Shown here: positions 26,478 to 34,891 of the stretch, in pieces
Numbering within the stretch: position 1 is the stretch's first letter
Layout: every line of letters begins with the position of its first letter
DNA from: Jeotgalibacillus salarius
GTDB taxonomy: Bacteria > Bacillota > Bacilli > Bacillales > Jeotgalibacillaceae
Direction: 5' to 3'
Assembly (NCBI RefSeq): GCF_004405125.1
Contig: NZ_SORX01000001.1
Span: forward strand, 379,780-443,779
DNA: 64,000 nucleotides
Program-made: the position numbers and the translations under genes
Notes under the pieces: generated by a model
The model's input: the letters and a program-made list of their open reading frames with translations, nothing else
What the model was told of the DNA's origin: nothing
The model's database searches: none

Positions 26478-27578
26478 CTAAGCCATGCTTTTTTCATTCT
26501 TTATCGTACGCTCAAACTCCCGCATTGCTTCGCACAGCCGCTCCACATGCTCAATTGGCATCGCATTGTACAAACTCGCACGCATGCCACCTACTGAACG
26601 GTGGCCTTTTAGTTCCACCAGTTGCTTTGAAGCTGCATAATGCAAAAATGCACGATCCGTTTCTTCATTGCCTGATTTAAAAGGAACATTCATCAGCGAA
26701 CGATCTTCTTTTTTAACAGGTGAATAAAACAAACTTGATTGATCAATTGCTTCATATAATAGGGATGCTTTTTCACGGTTTCGTTTTTCAACCTCTTTCA
26801 CCCCGCCAAGCGATTCAATCCACTCAAGCATGAGCCCGATCATATAGATCCCGAATGTTGGTGGCGTATGGTAAAGGGAATCTGCTTTTGTGTGTGTTTC
26901 GTAATTTAGCATGGTGGGCAGCGTGTCAGATGCGTGCCCGATGAGATCATCTCTGATAATGACAACGGTGACGCCGGCTGGTCCGAGATTTTTTTGGGCA
27001 CCAGCATAAATCACGCCGTAATCGCTGACGTTGATTTCTTCTGAAAGAATGCCGGATGACCAGTCGTTAATGATTGGCGCATCCGTTTTCGGCAGCTTTG
27101 TGAAACGAGTTCCTTCTATTGTATTGTTACCTGTGATGTGTACGTAGGATAAGTTATTTGAGTGTGTAATATTAGAGAAATCCGGGATTTGACCGAATTG
27201 ATCGCCTTCAGACGTTGCTATGACTGTCGTTTGTCCGACCTTTTTAGCCTCTTTCAGCGCTTTCTGGGACCAAGAGCCTGTAATAATGTAGCCCGCTTCG
27301 TGATCTTTTTGTAACAAATTTAACGGGATCATGCTGAATTGTAACGATGCGCCTCCCTGTAAAAATAAAATTTTATAGTTTTCGGGGATATTCATAACTT
27401 TTTTTAAAAGGTGTTTTGTGTTTTCTAAAATGTCCTCGAAGGCTTTTGACCGGTGGCTCATCTCCATTACCGACATGCCAGCGTGATTTGTGTCGACGAG
27501 TTCAGATTGCGCTCGCATCAATACTTCGAGCGGCATGGCTGAAGGTCCCGCCGAAAAGTTTACGACTCGATCCATCAA
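26478..27578 (-). CDS. serC: Phosphoserine aminotransferase
   Basis: The 366-aa PLP enzyme converts 3-phosphohydroxypyruvate and glutamate to phosphoserine. It has N-F-S-A-G-P-S-A at the N-terminus and the PLP lysine in Y-A-G-A-Q-K-N-L-G-P-A-G. Length and motifs are typical of Bacillus SerC. The second methionine may be the true start. It shares its direction and pathway with serA downstream; a good sigma-A promoter lies upstream. Confidence 0.93.
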   Translation of the reverse strand: MMDRVVNFSAGPSAMPLEVLMRAQSELVDTNHAGMSVMEMSHRSKAFEDILENTKHLLKKVMNIPENYKILFLQGGASLQFSMIPLNLLQKDHEAGYIITGSWSQKALKEAKKVGQTTVIATSEGDQFGQIPDFSNITHSNNLSYVHITGNNTIEGTRFTKLPKTDAPIINDWSSGILSEEINVSDYGVIYAGAQKNLGPAGVTVVIIRDDLIGHASDTLPTMLNYETHTKADSLYHTPPTFGIYMIGLMLEWIESLGGVKEVEKRNREKASLLYEAIDQSSLFYSPVKKEDRSLMNVPFKSGNEETDRAFLHYAASKQLVELKGHRSVGGMRASLYNAMPIEHVERLCEAMREFERTIKNEKSMA

Positions 27579-27637
27579 TATTCTACTCCTCTCTTACACT
27601 TTAAATCATTAAACTATCCTTTCTGATAATAGAGTAT

Positions 27638-27666
27638 AGTATAGTCCTCACGTGGACACATGTCAA
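27638..27666 (-). promoter_or_regulatory. Promoter of serC
   Basis: On the minus strand TTGACA (27666-27661) and TATACT (27643-27638) are 17 nt apart. The spacer carries GTCC-ACGTG-AGGAC, a partly symmetric element that could be an operator. Confidence 0.7.
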
Positions 27667-27786
27667 CGCTGTATAGACAAATTCACACGTAATGTAATTG
27701 TTATCTCTCTCTAACCGTTTTGTCATTGCAGTGCAATGTATGCGTGTTATGCTTGGTCCTGTTAGTGAAAAGGAGGTAATTCAATC

Positions 27787-28572
27787 ATGAAAAAACAAAT
27801 CGTTGCACTAACTGCAATCGCAGCATTATCAACAGGCGCAGCAGCGTCAGCTTCAGCGGCAGATTATTCAGTCAAAAAAGGTGATACTCTTTGGAGCATC
27901 TCTCAAAATAATAACGTAACAGTAGAACAAATCCAGGAGTGGAACAACTTATCTTCTACTCTTATATTCCCGGCACAGACACTTCAGGTTTCTGGTGACG
28001 CACAAGCAGCTTCAGAAAGCACTTATACTGTAGTGAAAGGTGACACACTTTATAAGATCGCAACTGAGCACGGCATTTCTGTAGGTGAACTTATGAGCTG
28101 GAATGGCCTTTCAAGTGACCTAATCTTCCCTGGACAGGAATTCTCAGTAGCAGGCCAGGCAGTAGCACCTGCTCAAGCTTCAGCTCCGGCTGAACAGGCA
28201 GCACCTGCACAGGACTCAGGTCAAACACAGTCAACTGAAGGTGTATCAGGTACTGGTGGAGAAGCGCCATCATCTGACGCTGTACAGTCAATGACAGTAA
28301 CAGCAACTGCTTACACAGCATATTGTAATGGTTGTTCAGGTGTAACAAGAACAGGGATTGACCTTCGTGCAAACCCTAACCAGAAAGTAATCGCAGTAGA
28401 CCCTAACGTCATCCCACTTGGTTCACGTGTATGGGTTGAAGGCTACGGCGAAGCGATCGCTGGAGACACTGGCGGCGCTATTAAAGGAAATAAGATCGAC
28501 CTATTCATTCCATCACAACAAGATGCGCTTAACTTTGGCGTACAAACTTTAGATATCAAGATCCTAGACTAA
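27787..28572 (+). CDS. yocH: LysM-3D cell-wall protein, YocH-like
   Basis: The 261-aa secreted protein has a signal peptide ending A-S-A (about residue 24). Two LysM domains follow (about 26-69 and 78-122, each with V-K-K/G-D-T-L-W/Y-x-I), then a Pro/Ala/Gln linker and a C-terminal 3D domain (about 170-261) with the D-T-G-G-A-I-K-G-N-K-I-D-L-F motif. LysM binds peptidoglycan, and the 3D (Rpf/MltA-like) domain is a proposed muralytic fold. B. subtilis YocH has this build and is controlled by WalRK; I did not find a convincing WalR box here. AGGAGG precedes the ATG and a strong terminator follows. Confidence 0.85.
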   Translation: MKKQIVALTAIAALSTGAAASASAADYSVKKGDTLWSISQNNNVTVEQIQEWNNLSSTLIFPAQTLQVSGDAQAASESTYTVVKGDTLYKIATEHGISVGELMSWNGLSSDLIFPGQEFSVAGQAVAPAQASAPAEQAAPAQDSGQTQSTEGVSGTGGEAPSSDAVQSMTVTATAYTAYCNGCSGVTRTGIDLRANPNQKVIAVDPNVIPLGSRVWVEGYGEAIAGDTGGAIKGNKIDLFIPSQQDALNFGVQTLDIKILD

Positions 28573-28590
28573 CAGGATAATATATATAAA

Positions 28591-28618
28591 ACCCCGCTGT
28601 TCTGCTGAACAGCGGGGT
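28591..28618. terminator. Bidirectional terminator
   Basis: ACCCCGCTGTTC and GAACAGCGGGGT form a perfect stem with a 4-nt loop. T runs follow on the plus strand and A runs precede it, so it serves both yocH and the convergent small membrane-protein gene. Confidence 0.9.
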
Positions 28619-28630
28619 TTTTGTATGTTG

Positions 28631-28819
28631 TTAAATAAATTCACCTAATACATAGAAAAATCCTGCAATTGCCATGAGGATCCCTCCACCACGAAAGATA
28701 ATGTATGACAATTCACTCTGTTCAGCATTAATCAGCCAACCGATATGCAAGAACCAGGGAATGACAGGCTTCCATGCAATGATGAGGCCAACTATTAATA
28801 GAAAAATTCCTTCAAACAT
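28631..28819 (-). CDS. Small two-helix membrane protein, 62 aa
   Basis: The protein has two hydrophobic segments (about residues 3-27 and 41-60) joined by a short polar loop. It is of unknown function, but small proteins of this length and layout are common in Bacillales. An AGGAG-like site precedes the ATG, and the bidirectional hairpin downstream supports a real gene. Confidence 0.6.
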   Translation of the reverse strand: MFEGIFLLIVGLIIAWKPVIPWFLHIGWLINAEQSELSYIIFRGGGILMAIAGFFYVLGEFI

Positions 28820-29114
28820 TGTGTACTCCTTTTTGATGTGTCAGTCTCATTTAAACACAGTTGAGTATAGAAAACGAGACTGAATTTGTCAGATAACGAT
28901 TAAAGCTGGTTCATAGCTATACCGTTTTCGTTCATCAGTTTAAAAACTACGTTGATCTCCGCGAAATTTTCGTCTTCAATTAACTAAACATAGCCCATCG
29001 CTGCACGATTTCGGTTCATAGATGCTGAAACTGCGTTCAGGGTCTAAGCATTTCCTACTTCCAGAAGCAATTTTCCACTCGAATCGAAAACCAGATCAGT
29101 AAATAAAATTCTAA

Positions 29115-30368
29115 TTAATAAACCGACATTGGAAGTCCAGTGCCTTTATCAATTCCATACTCCCCTGAGTACTCAGATGAATGCCTATAGAAAATATAAT
29201 TACCATCTGTTTCTCTCAGGTATTCATATTTATAAACTTGAACAGTAGAAACTGCTCGATCATCTCCTTCAAGATAATTTGCAGCTTCATCAATTGAAAG
29301 ATTCAATGCTGGCAACCCTTTATTTTGTTGGAAATATGTTCTCTTGTAATCGTTCACTTTCCATGTACCATTATCTTTCTTCAGTTCTAATTTGTATTCA
29401 GCTGATGGATTCAGACCAACCATAGTATGAAGCACCTTCAGTTCGATGGTGTCTTCACTATTTTCAATCATTTCAAAGCCTAATTTAGTATTAAAACCGC
29501 CAGTATAATAAAGTCCGTCACACGCACGGCACTGCTTTTCATAATTTTCAATTACTGTAAGCTCATAAGCATTTGTAACGGTCTCAAGCATGTCTGAGCG
29601 GAAATTTTCGTACGGATAGACCGGCTCTCCGTGATTAGTTTTGATTACATTTGAATAGAATGTATTTTTCATTTCATTAAATGTACCTCTTGCTGTTACC
29701 CACGCCATATCATCTGTGAGCTCTTTTGACTCATAGATCCGATGGATGAATGCTGCAAGCTGATAGCGCGTAACGTTATCGTATGAAGAAAATGTATCTG
29801 GAGATGTACCTGTTGTAATACCTGCATCCACCAGCGCTTTTACATATGCTGCTTCCCAACTGTCATTACTTACATCTGCAAATCCAGTTTCAGTATCACT
29901 TTCGTCAAATGGCAGATCAAATCCCTCGACCAGCATTTTTGCGATCTGTGCTCTGTTTAAACGGTTTTCAGGGTTAAAGTCTCCATCCTGATCACCAGTT
30001 ACAATACCGTCCGTTTCAAGAAGTGTAATGTAATCATGAGCCCAGTGCCACTCATCAATATCAGGAAATTCACTTATCTGCTGCGTTGCCTGCAGGTTGC
30101 CAATTCCATTAGAAATCATCTTAGCAGCTTGTGCACGTGTGATTTCCTGATAGGGTCTCATTTCAAAACTGACACTGCCATCCGTATTTTGCACTTCATA
30201 TCCAGTCATCACTTTTTTGAAGAAGGCATTCTCTATTGGCTCAAATGCGTCACTATTCACACTAACATCAGTAAACAGTTCTTCAGCCTCTGCTCCGGCT
30301 GTGAGACCGAGTGAAAGAATTCCGGCTCCAACAGTTGTTAATATTCCTTTTGTTAAACGGTTTGTCAT
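29115..30368 (-). CDS. SLH domain surface protein A
   Basis: The 417-aa protein has a signal peptide (to about residue 26) and three SLH domains (about 28-210), with T-R-A-Q, N-R-A-Q and T-R-Y-Q motifs. A C-terminal domain of about 190 residues is alpha/beta by eye and includes a C-x-x-C pair (Q-C-R-A-C-D-G). That C-terminal domain is shared with the protein at 30634. It should be exported and attached to the wall polymer; the ligand or enzyme function is unknown. The chosen ATG follows GGAGGAGAAG; the longer form starts inside that site. Confidence 0.8.
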   Translation of the reverse strand: MTNRLTKGILTTVGAGILSLGLTAGAEAEELFTDVSVNSDAFEPIENAFFKKVMTGYEVQNTDGSVSFEMRPYQEITRAQAAKMISNGIGNLQATQQISEFPDIDEWHWAHDYITLLETDGIVTGDQDGDFNPENRLNRAQIAKMLVEGFDLPFDESDTETGFADVSNDSWEAAYVKALVDAGITTGTSPDTFSSYDNVTRYQLAAFIHRIYESKELTDDMAWVTARGTFNEMKNTFYSNVIKTNHGEPVYPYENFRSDMLETVTNAYELTVIENYEKQCRACDGLYYTGGFNTKLGFEMIENSEDTIELKVLHTMVGLNPSAEYKLELKKDNGTWKVNDYKRTYFQQNKGLPALNLSIDEAANYLEGDDRAVSTVQVYKYEYLRETDGNYIFYRHSSEYSGEYGIDKGTGLPMSVY

Positions 30369-30386
30369 AGTCTTCTCCTCCATATT

Positions 30387-30620
30387 TTAAGGTTCAATTG
30401 TCATTGCACCAGTATTTTTATTTACGACAATGATTGCTTCAACACCCTTTTTCTTCAGGCACATCTTCAAATGAAAGATCCACAGGTAAATCGAATGTTT
30501 CCACTATCATCTTAGCCACCTGTGCACGGTTCAAGTGTCCTTCAGGATCAAACGTACCATTTTCTTTACCCGTGATGATGTCTGCTCTTGGAAGTAGAGA
30601 GTCTGCTGCTGTCCTTTACT
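30387..30620 (-). pseudogene. Decayed SLH gene remnant
   Basis: On the minus strand a frame of about 60 codons encodes one SLH domain: D-I-I-T-G-K-E-N-G-T-F-D-P-E-G and L-N-R-A-Q-V-A-K-M-I-V-E-T-F. It then hits a stop; a +1 shift continues with about 20 codons to a stop at 30387. There is no start codon or ribosome-binding site. It sits exactly between two intact SLH genes, so it is the remains of a third tandem copy. Confidence 0.7.
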
Positions 30621-30633
30621 CTTCCCTGCTCTC

Positions 30634-31902
30634 CTAATAGTAGAAACTACCTTCTTCTACATCGAATCTGATGACATCCTGGTATGCTCCATCCGTGTTA
30701 AGTTGCATGAGATAGTCACCGTCTTCGTTTGTGCCAAGGTCTGTGATGCTGTATACGTCTGTATCCATACTGTAGTAAAGTCTGAAAGTTGCTTCAATAT
30801 GGTTTAGTGCCTGTTCTTTTGTTAAGTTAAGTGAGAGTTTATTATCCTGGTAATATTTCACTTCATAGTTGTCAAGTTTCCATTTTCCGTCTTCTTTTGC
30901 CAGGCTGATGATATAGTTAGCGTCTGGTGTCAGGCCGTGAACATCCTCGTCATATTGGATCGTGATGCGGTCTTCGCTATATTCGATTACATTTTTATTA
31001 AACATTAAATCCATTGTTGCAGTGTATCGTATTCCGTCACAGTCTCCGTTATGAGCGCACTCTCCTGTGAAATTCTTTTTCACAATCGGTTCGTATCCCT
31101 CTGTGATAATATGATCTATTTCATTTTTTAAATCTTCATAGTTAAAGGTCGTTTCAGTTTGAGTCGCTTCATGCAGTCCTTCCATATAATGAGACCTGAA
31201 TTCACTATAAATATTACGAACTTCAAGTAAAATCTGATCTTCACTTAATTCAACTGTATTGAATGAACGGTCAATAAATGCTGCAAGCTGATAACGTGTA
31301 ACATCCTCTTCAGGTTCAAAAGTCGTTTGTGAAGTGCCGGTCGTGATATCTGATTCAACCAACGCATTGACATAAGCAGCTGCCCAATGATCGGCAGGCA
31401 CATCTTTAAAGCCAGTCTCTCGATCACTTTCGCTAAATGGCAGATCAAATGTATTCACGATAATTTTTGCTGCTTGTACACGTGTTAATGTATCCTGAGG
31501 ATCAAATGTACCATCCTCATAACCTCCAAAAATATTTCTTTCAGCCATAATTGTTATGTAGTCATGAGCCCAGTATCTCTCAGTTACGTCTGTAAACGAA
31601 CTTTTTTCTTGGGTTGCCATCTCAACGCCAAGTGAAGCAGTGATCATTTTTGCAGCTTGAGCACGTGTAACATCTTCATATGGACGCATCTCGTAAGTCC
31701 ACCCGGACCGGTCTAGATATCCTGTCATGATGTCCATGTAATACACGTTTTCCATCGTTTCAAAAATAGGGGATGATTCATCAATATCAGAAAATGGGCT
31801 CTTTATTTTATTATGATCTTCTCCAGAAACTGTATGATATGCTCCAAGTGATAAGACACCTGCTCCTGCAATAGCTGCAATTCTTTTAAATTTATGATTC
31901 AT
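30634..31902 (-). CDS. SLH domain surface protein B
   Basis: The 422-aa paralogue of the 29115 protein has a signal peptide, three SLH domains (about residues 34-215; T-R-A-Q, T-R-V-Q, T-R-Y-Q) and the same C-terminal domain. The domain has a Cys pair (E-C-A-H-N-G-D-C-D-G) at the equivalent place and a shared W-K-L/V-x-x-Y-x-x-x-Y-x-Q-x-N-K pattern. GGAGGTT lies upstream of the ATG. The pair probably arose by tandem duplication. Substrate and function are unknown; wall anchoring is a firm inference from the SLH domains. Confidence 0.8.
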   Translation of the reverse strand: MNHKFKRIAAIAGAGVLSLGAYHTVSGEDHNKIKSPFSDIDESSPIFETMENVYYMDIMTGYLDRSGWTYEMRPYEDVTRAQAAKMITASLGVEMATQEKSSFTDVTERYWAHDYITIMAERNIFGGYEDGTFDPQDTLTRVQAAKIIVNTFDLPFSESDRETGFKDVPADHWAAAYVNALVESDITTGTSQTTFEPEEDVTRYQLAAFIDRSFNTVELSEDQILLEVRNIYSEFRSHYMEGLHEATQTETTFNYEDLKNEIDHIITEGYEPIVKKNFTGECAHNGDCDGIRYTATMDLMFNKNVIEYSEDRITIQYDEDVHGLTPDANYIISLAKEDGKWKLDNYEVKYYQDNKLSLNLTKEQALNHIEATFRLYYSMDTDVYSITDLGTNEDGDYLMQLNTDGAYQDVIRFDVEEGSFYY

Positions 31903-32315
31903 TTTTTAACCTCCAGTGTTTTAGTAATAAGACAATTAAAACCTTCCAATAAAGTTCATCTCAAGCGCATAACCATTTAATAGAATTAATAGCAAAGAAA
32001 TGAATTAAATTACGTAATATACATGTAACATTTAAGTAACAAATAAGAAATAATAAAACCATTTTAATTCCAAACTGATGAAAAAGTCCTAAAGATCATT
32101 TATTACTACCTTGTGATTTATAGGTGGTTTTTGAATTATATTAAACGTGTAGTGTTGAACTCGTGGTCTTAAAATATAGATAAAAGAATTAGTGATCTTT
32201 AGTTGAATTGTTTTGGTAACTTCCCAATCAATTTATTCTTAAACAAAAATTCAGTTATTCATTTTACTTAAACTCCTTAAAAAAACCGCAGCCTGCACCG
32301 GCCGCGGTTTACACA
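31903..32315. other. Gene-free stretch upstream of SLH protein B
   Basis: This AT-rich sequence must hold the promoter for the SLH gene. No reading frame is convincing. The rsbR-like gene's terminator occupies its left end (32283-32310). Confidence 0.4.
32283..32310 (-). terminator. Terminator of the RsbR-like gene
   Basis: AAACCGC and GCGGTTT pair around a GC-rich loop. On the minus strand the stem is followed by TTTT. Confidence 0.8.
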
Positions 32316-33167
32316 TTATACGTACACATTCATACTTTTCTCAAACCCAATTTCTTTCAAAGCTGATTTCAATGTCGCGTAAGAAGATATTTCCGTGAAA
32401 TTCAGTCCCAGCTGCACAATGGTCTGTGCCATTTCAGGCGAAATACCTGAAATTTTCGGCTTGACTCCGATCAGTTTCAAGGAATCAATCACCTGAAATA
32501 ATTTATGCGCAACAAACGTATCGACCATCGCTACACCTGATAAATCAATCACAAATTCGCTGACGTTCAATTCCAGACATTTCGTTAAAGATTCTTCCAT
32601 AATCAGCTTCGCTCGATGTGTATCAATGGTTCCTACAAGCGGCAGTACTGCCACTCCGGTCTCAATTGGTACAACTGGCACCGACATCTCCAGCATCTGC
32701 TCCTGTGAGGCCTGAAGGGTATTTGTCTGGACCTCAACGAACGGCAGACAGAAGTAGTACACAACGTCATCTACCGTGCGATCCAGCACTGTAATGACGT
32801 CATATAATTTAGCAGCTGAGAATTCATATTCAATGGCTACTTCTTTAATAATTTCACCAATCTCACTGCGATATTCCGGCACTTCTCTCAGCATTGAGTC
32901 GAGAGAAATCCCCATTTCTGCACAGGCTTTACCGGTTTTAGTTCCCCAGCTCTGTATTTTTTCTGATCTTTCTTCCTCACTTATGGAAAGAGATTCTCCA
33001 TAGAGAGTCACGAGCTCAATTCTGAATTCGAGTAAATCCGCAGAAAAAGCTTCCAGACGCTCGTAGCGCTTGTTTTGCCTGCTCGTAATTTTTTTGGCAA
33101 GCTCTGTTCTCTGATCAAGAACTTTCCCGGTTAAATATTGTAATGATTTTTCAAGCGCCTCCGTCAT
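32316..33167 (-). CDS. RsbR-family stressosome protein
   Basis: The 283-aa protein has an N-terminal non-haem-globin-like helical sensor domain (about residues 1-150) and a C-terminal STAS domain (about 165-278). The two threonines phosphorylated by RsbT in RsbR proteins have counterparts: one in G-T-I-D-T-H-R-A and one in D-L-S-G-V-A-M-V-D-T. RsbR paralogues build the stressosome that controls SigB. No rsbS, rsbT or sigB lies nearby, so this is a stand-alone paralogue. A SigB-like promoter about 120 nt upstream suggests feedback. Confidence 0.85.
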   Translation of the reverse strand: MTEALEKSLQYLTGKVLDQRTELAKKITSRQNKRYERLEAFSADLLEFRIELVTLYGESLSISEEERSEKIQSWGTKTGKACAEMGISLDSMLREVPEYRSEIGEIIKEVAIEYEFSAAKLYDVITVLDRTVDDVVYYFCLPFVEVQTNTLQASQEQMLEMSVPVVPIETGVAVLPLVGTIDTHRAKLIMEESLTKCLELNVSEFVIDLSGVAMVDTFVAHKLFQVIDSLKLIGVKPKISGISPEMAQTIVQLGLNFTEISSYATLKSALKEIGFEKSMNVYV

Positions 33168-33282
33168 ATTGAACCCCTTTCAGCCATTTAAATATGCATA
33201 TCAAATTGTTATGTAAGTGTCATTTATCTCAACATATGAACAAAATTCTTCACCGGTCGTTATAGGTGTAAGCAAAATACAT

Positions 33283-33307
33283 TTACCCCAAATTCATAAG
33301 TCTAAAC
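33283..33307 (-). promoter_or_regulatory. SigB-like promoter upstream of the RsbR-family gene
   Basis: On the minus strand GTTTAG (33307-33302) is 13 nt from GGGTAA (33288-33283). This is close to the SigB consensus GTTTAA-N12-15-GGGTAT. Confidence 0.6.
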
Positions 33308-33464
33308 ATTTTTTATATATTTTTTTCGTGTGACAAACACATGAGGAATTTTGTCGTTTTTTGTCTTTATATATTAATTATGTAACAACCTGATTAAGAA
33401 ACGATGATTTTGTTGAATAGAGGTTTTTAGCGGCGTAAGATGAAATCAACAGGAGGCGGAATTG

Positions 33465-33620
33465 ATGCACAAAGAAATGCTTTTCCAGCTATATGAACAG
33501 AATGTCTTCATTCAGTCCCAGCAGCCTTCAAATGTACGAAATATTAGCTTGATCAATCCGCTGCCCGGTTCCAGAATTGCCAGTACAGCTGACGGCAAAA
33601 AATGTAAACCACTTCAATAG
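33465..33620 (+). CDS. Small hypothetical protein, 51 aa
   Basis: A strong AGGAGGCGG site lies 5-7 nt before the ATG. The product is polar, with many Gln/Ser/Asn and no membrane segment; I do not recognise it. A second small gene follows 37 nt later with its own AGGAGGTG site, and one terminator closes both, so they form a small operon. Confidence 0.6.
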   Translation: MHKEMLFQLYEQNVFIQSQQPSNVRNISLINPLPGSRIASTADGKKCKPLQ

Positions 33621-33657
33621 CTTTTGGACATCTTAGATCTGCAGGAGGTGTGATTCG

Positions 33658-33849
33658 GTGAAATTACTTAATGTAGCCGCAGTCCTTATTGCCATTTTAC
33701 TTATTTCATATATCGGATTAAAAGTATTTACTGATATGTTCCAAACATCTTTTAACGAATCATTTTTACTCGAATTTGTACTCATTTTCGGAATGATCGG
33801 TTTCTATACTTTCCTGAGCTGGAAATCCCAGGAGGAAGAACATTATTAA
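33658..33849 (+). CDS. Small membrane protein, 63 aa
   Basis: The protein has two hydrophobic segments (about residues 3-23 and 37-54) and an acidic C-terminal tail. It starts at GTG after AGGAGGTGTG. Function is unknown; it is the second gene of a two-gene operon. Confidence 0.6.
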   Translation: MKLLNVAAVLIAILLISYIGLKVFTDMFQTSFNESFLLEFVLIFGMIGFYTFLSWKSQEEEHY

Positions 33850-33856
33850 TAGAAGA

Positions 33857-33898
33857 AAAGCTGCGCAAACTGTTATTCAGAACAGGTTGCGCAGCTTT
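33857..33898. terminator. Bidirectional terminator
   Basis: AAAGCTGCGCAA and TTGCGCAGCTTT form a perfect 12-bp stem, followed by a T run on the plus strand. It separates convergent genes. Confidence 0.9.
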
Positions 33899-33918
33899 TT
33901 TATTTCAAAATACAGTTT

Positions 33919-34431
33919 TCAGGACGTGTGAAGCGGCAAATCGTGCAACTTTTTCGGCAGCAGCACAATAGGAATTTCCCTGATCTCATCTCCATAAATA
34001 TCAGTCATTTGCTGATCGAGATTGCTGAATAGCGCTTCAAACCACTTTTGAACTTCTTCATTCGCAAACACCTCATCAACAAAAAATTCGACAGTCGTTG
34101 AGTTATTTTTATGCTGAAACAACTCAATATTAGCAATCGCTTCATACAACCCAAGCGCTTTAAGGCGTTTTGTATAAAACTTCAGCAGCACCCCATCAAT
34201 TTGATTTTCCTTCATTTTCTTAGAGTCCCCCGCATATTTCACCACGGCCATATTCTTCTCCAGCTCAGGATCATCTTCTCTTTCTACCAAATAATCCGGC
34301 AACGCAAAAATAGCTTCCGTCACATCTTCATCTTTATAAAACTGGTGATCATCCACCGTCCACTTATTATCACGAAGCCTCTTACAAATCTCCATAAATA
34401 GGACTTTTCCCATTGGGTCGAGCAACATCAT
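33919..34431 (-). CDS. Hypothetical protein, 170 aa
   Basis: I do not recognise this protein. It is soluble and acidic, mixed alpha/beta by eye, without signal peptide or membrane helices. GGGGAGAGG precedes two adjacent ATG codons; the second has better spacing. It is convergent with the small two-gene operon and shares its terminator. Confidence 0.65.
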   Translation of the reverse strand: MMLLDPMGKVLFMEICKRLRDNKWTVDDHQFYKDEDVTEAIFALPDYLVEREDDPELEKNMAVVKYAGDSKKMKENQIDGVLLKFYTKRLKALGLYEAIANIELFQHKNNSTTVEFFVDEVFANEEVQKWFEALFSNLDQQMTDIYGDEIREIPIVLLPKKLHDLPLHTS

Positions 34432-34654
34432 TGCCTCTCCCCTTTCTATTAAATGTTTGTTGTACTATGACCGCTTTCACCCCTTTTTAAACACTGAATA
34501 AGAAAATGGGATTTTGAGCATATTATTAATGGTTATCGATATGTATTGAAAAATATATTGTTTTTAAAACATACATGCTTTTGTTTCAGATTTAAATTGA
34601 ATACTGTTTCGGGCACTCCTATTTATAAGTATACAATCACTTCTATCTAATCTC

Positions 34655-34790
34655 AGCTGGCCCTTGGAGCGGGGAACGTAGACTCCCGCCCCGGAAAGGG
34701 ACAGGTGAGACCCCGCAAGCGAAGCTGAGAAGGCTCACCGCCCGGGGGAAGGAAAGCGAAGTTCCCCGCGGAAAGGGTCAGCGGTTTTAC
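34655..34790 (-). repeat. GC-rich 130-bp intergenic repeat, copy 3 (inverted)
   Basis: The core AGGTGAGACCCCGC...AAGGCTCACCGC and the outer GGGGAACG/GTTCCCC arms identify it. It fills most of the gap between the 170-aa gene and the 292-aa gene. Confidence 0.75.
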
Positions 34791-34821
34791 AAATTAAGTT
34801 CTTAATATAGAACAAAAAGTA

Positions 34822-34850
34822 TTGTGTTTATCTGATAAAAGAACTATAAT
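34822..34850 (+). promoter_or_regulatory. Promoter of the 292-aa gene
   Basis: TTGTGT (34822-34827) and TATAAT (34845-34850) are 17 nt apart. The start codon is 42 nt downstream of the -10 box. Confidence 0.65.
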
Positions 34851-34891
34851 AAACTTTAAACAGAGATAATAAACTAACAGGAGGCGGTATT

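Noticed and set aside
27660-27786. A WalR box upstream of the yocH-like gene
   Set aside because: TGTAAT and TGTTAT are present but adjacent, not spaced by 5 nt as in the known direct repeat.
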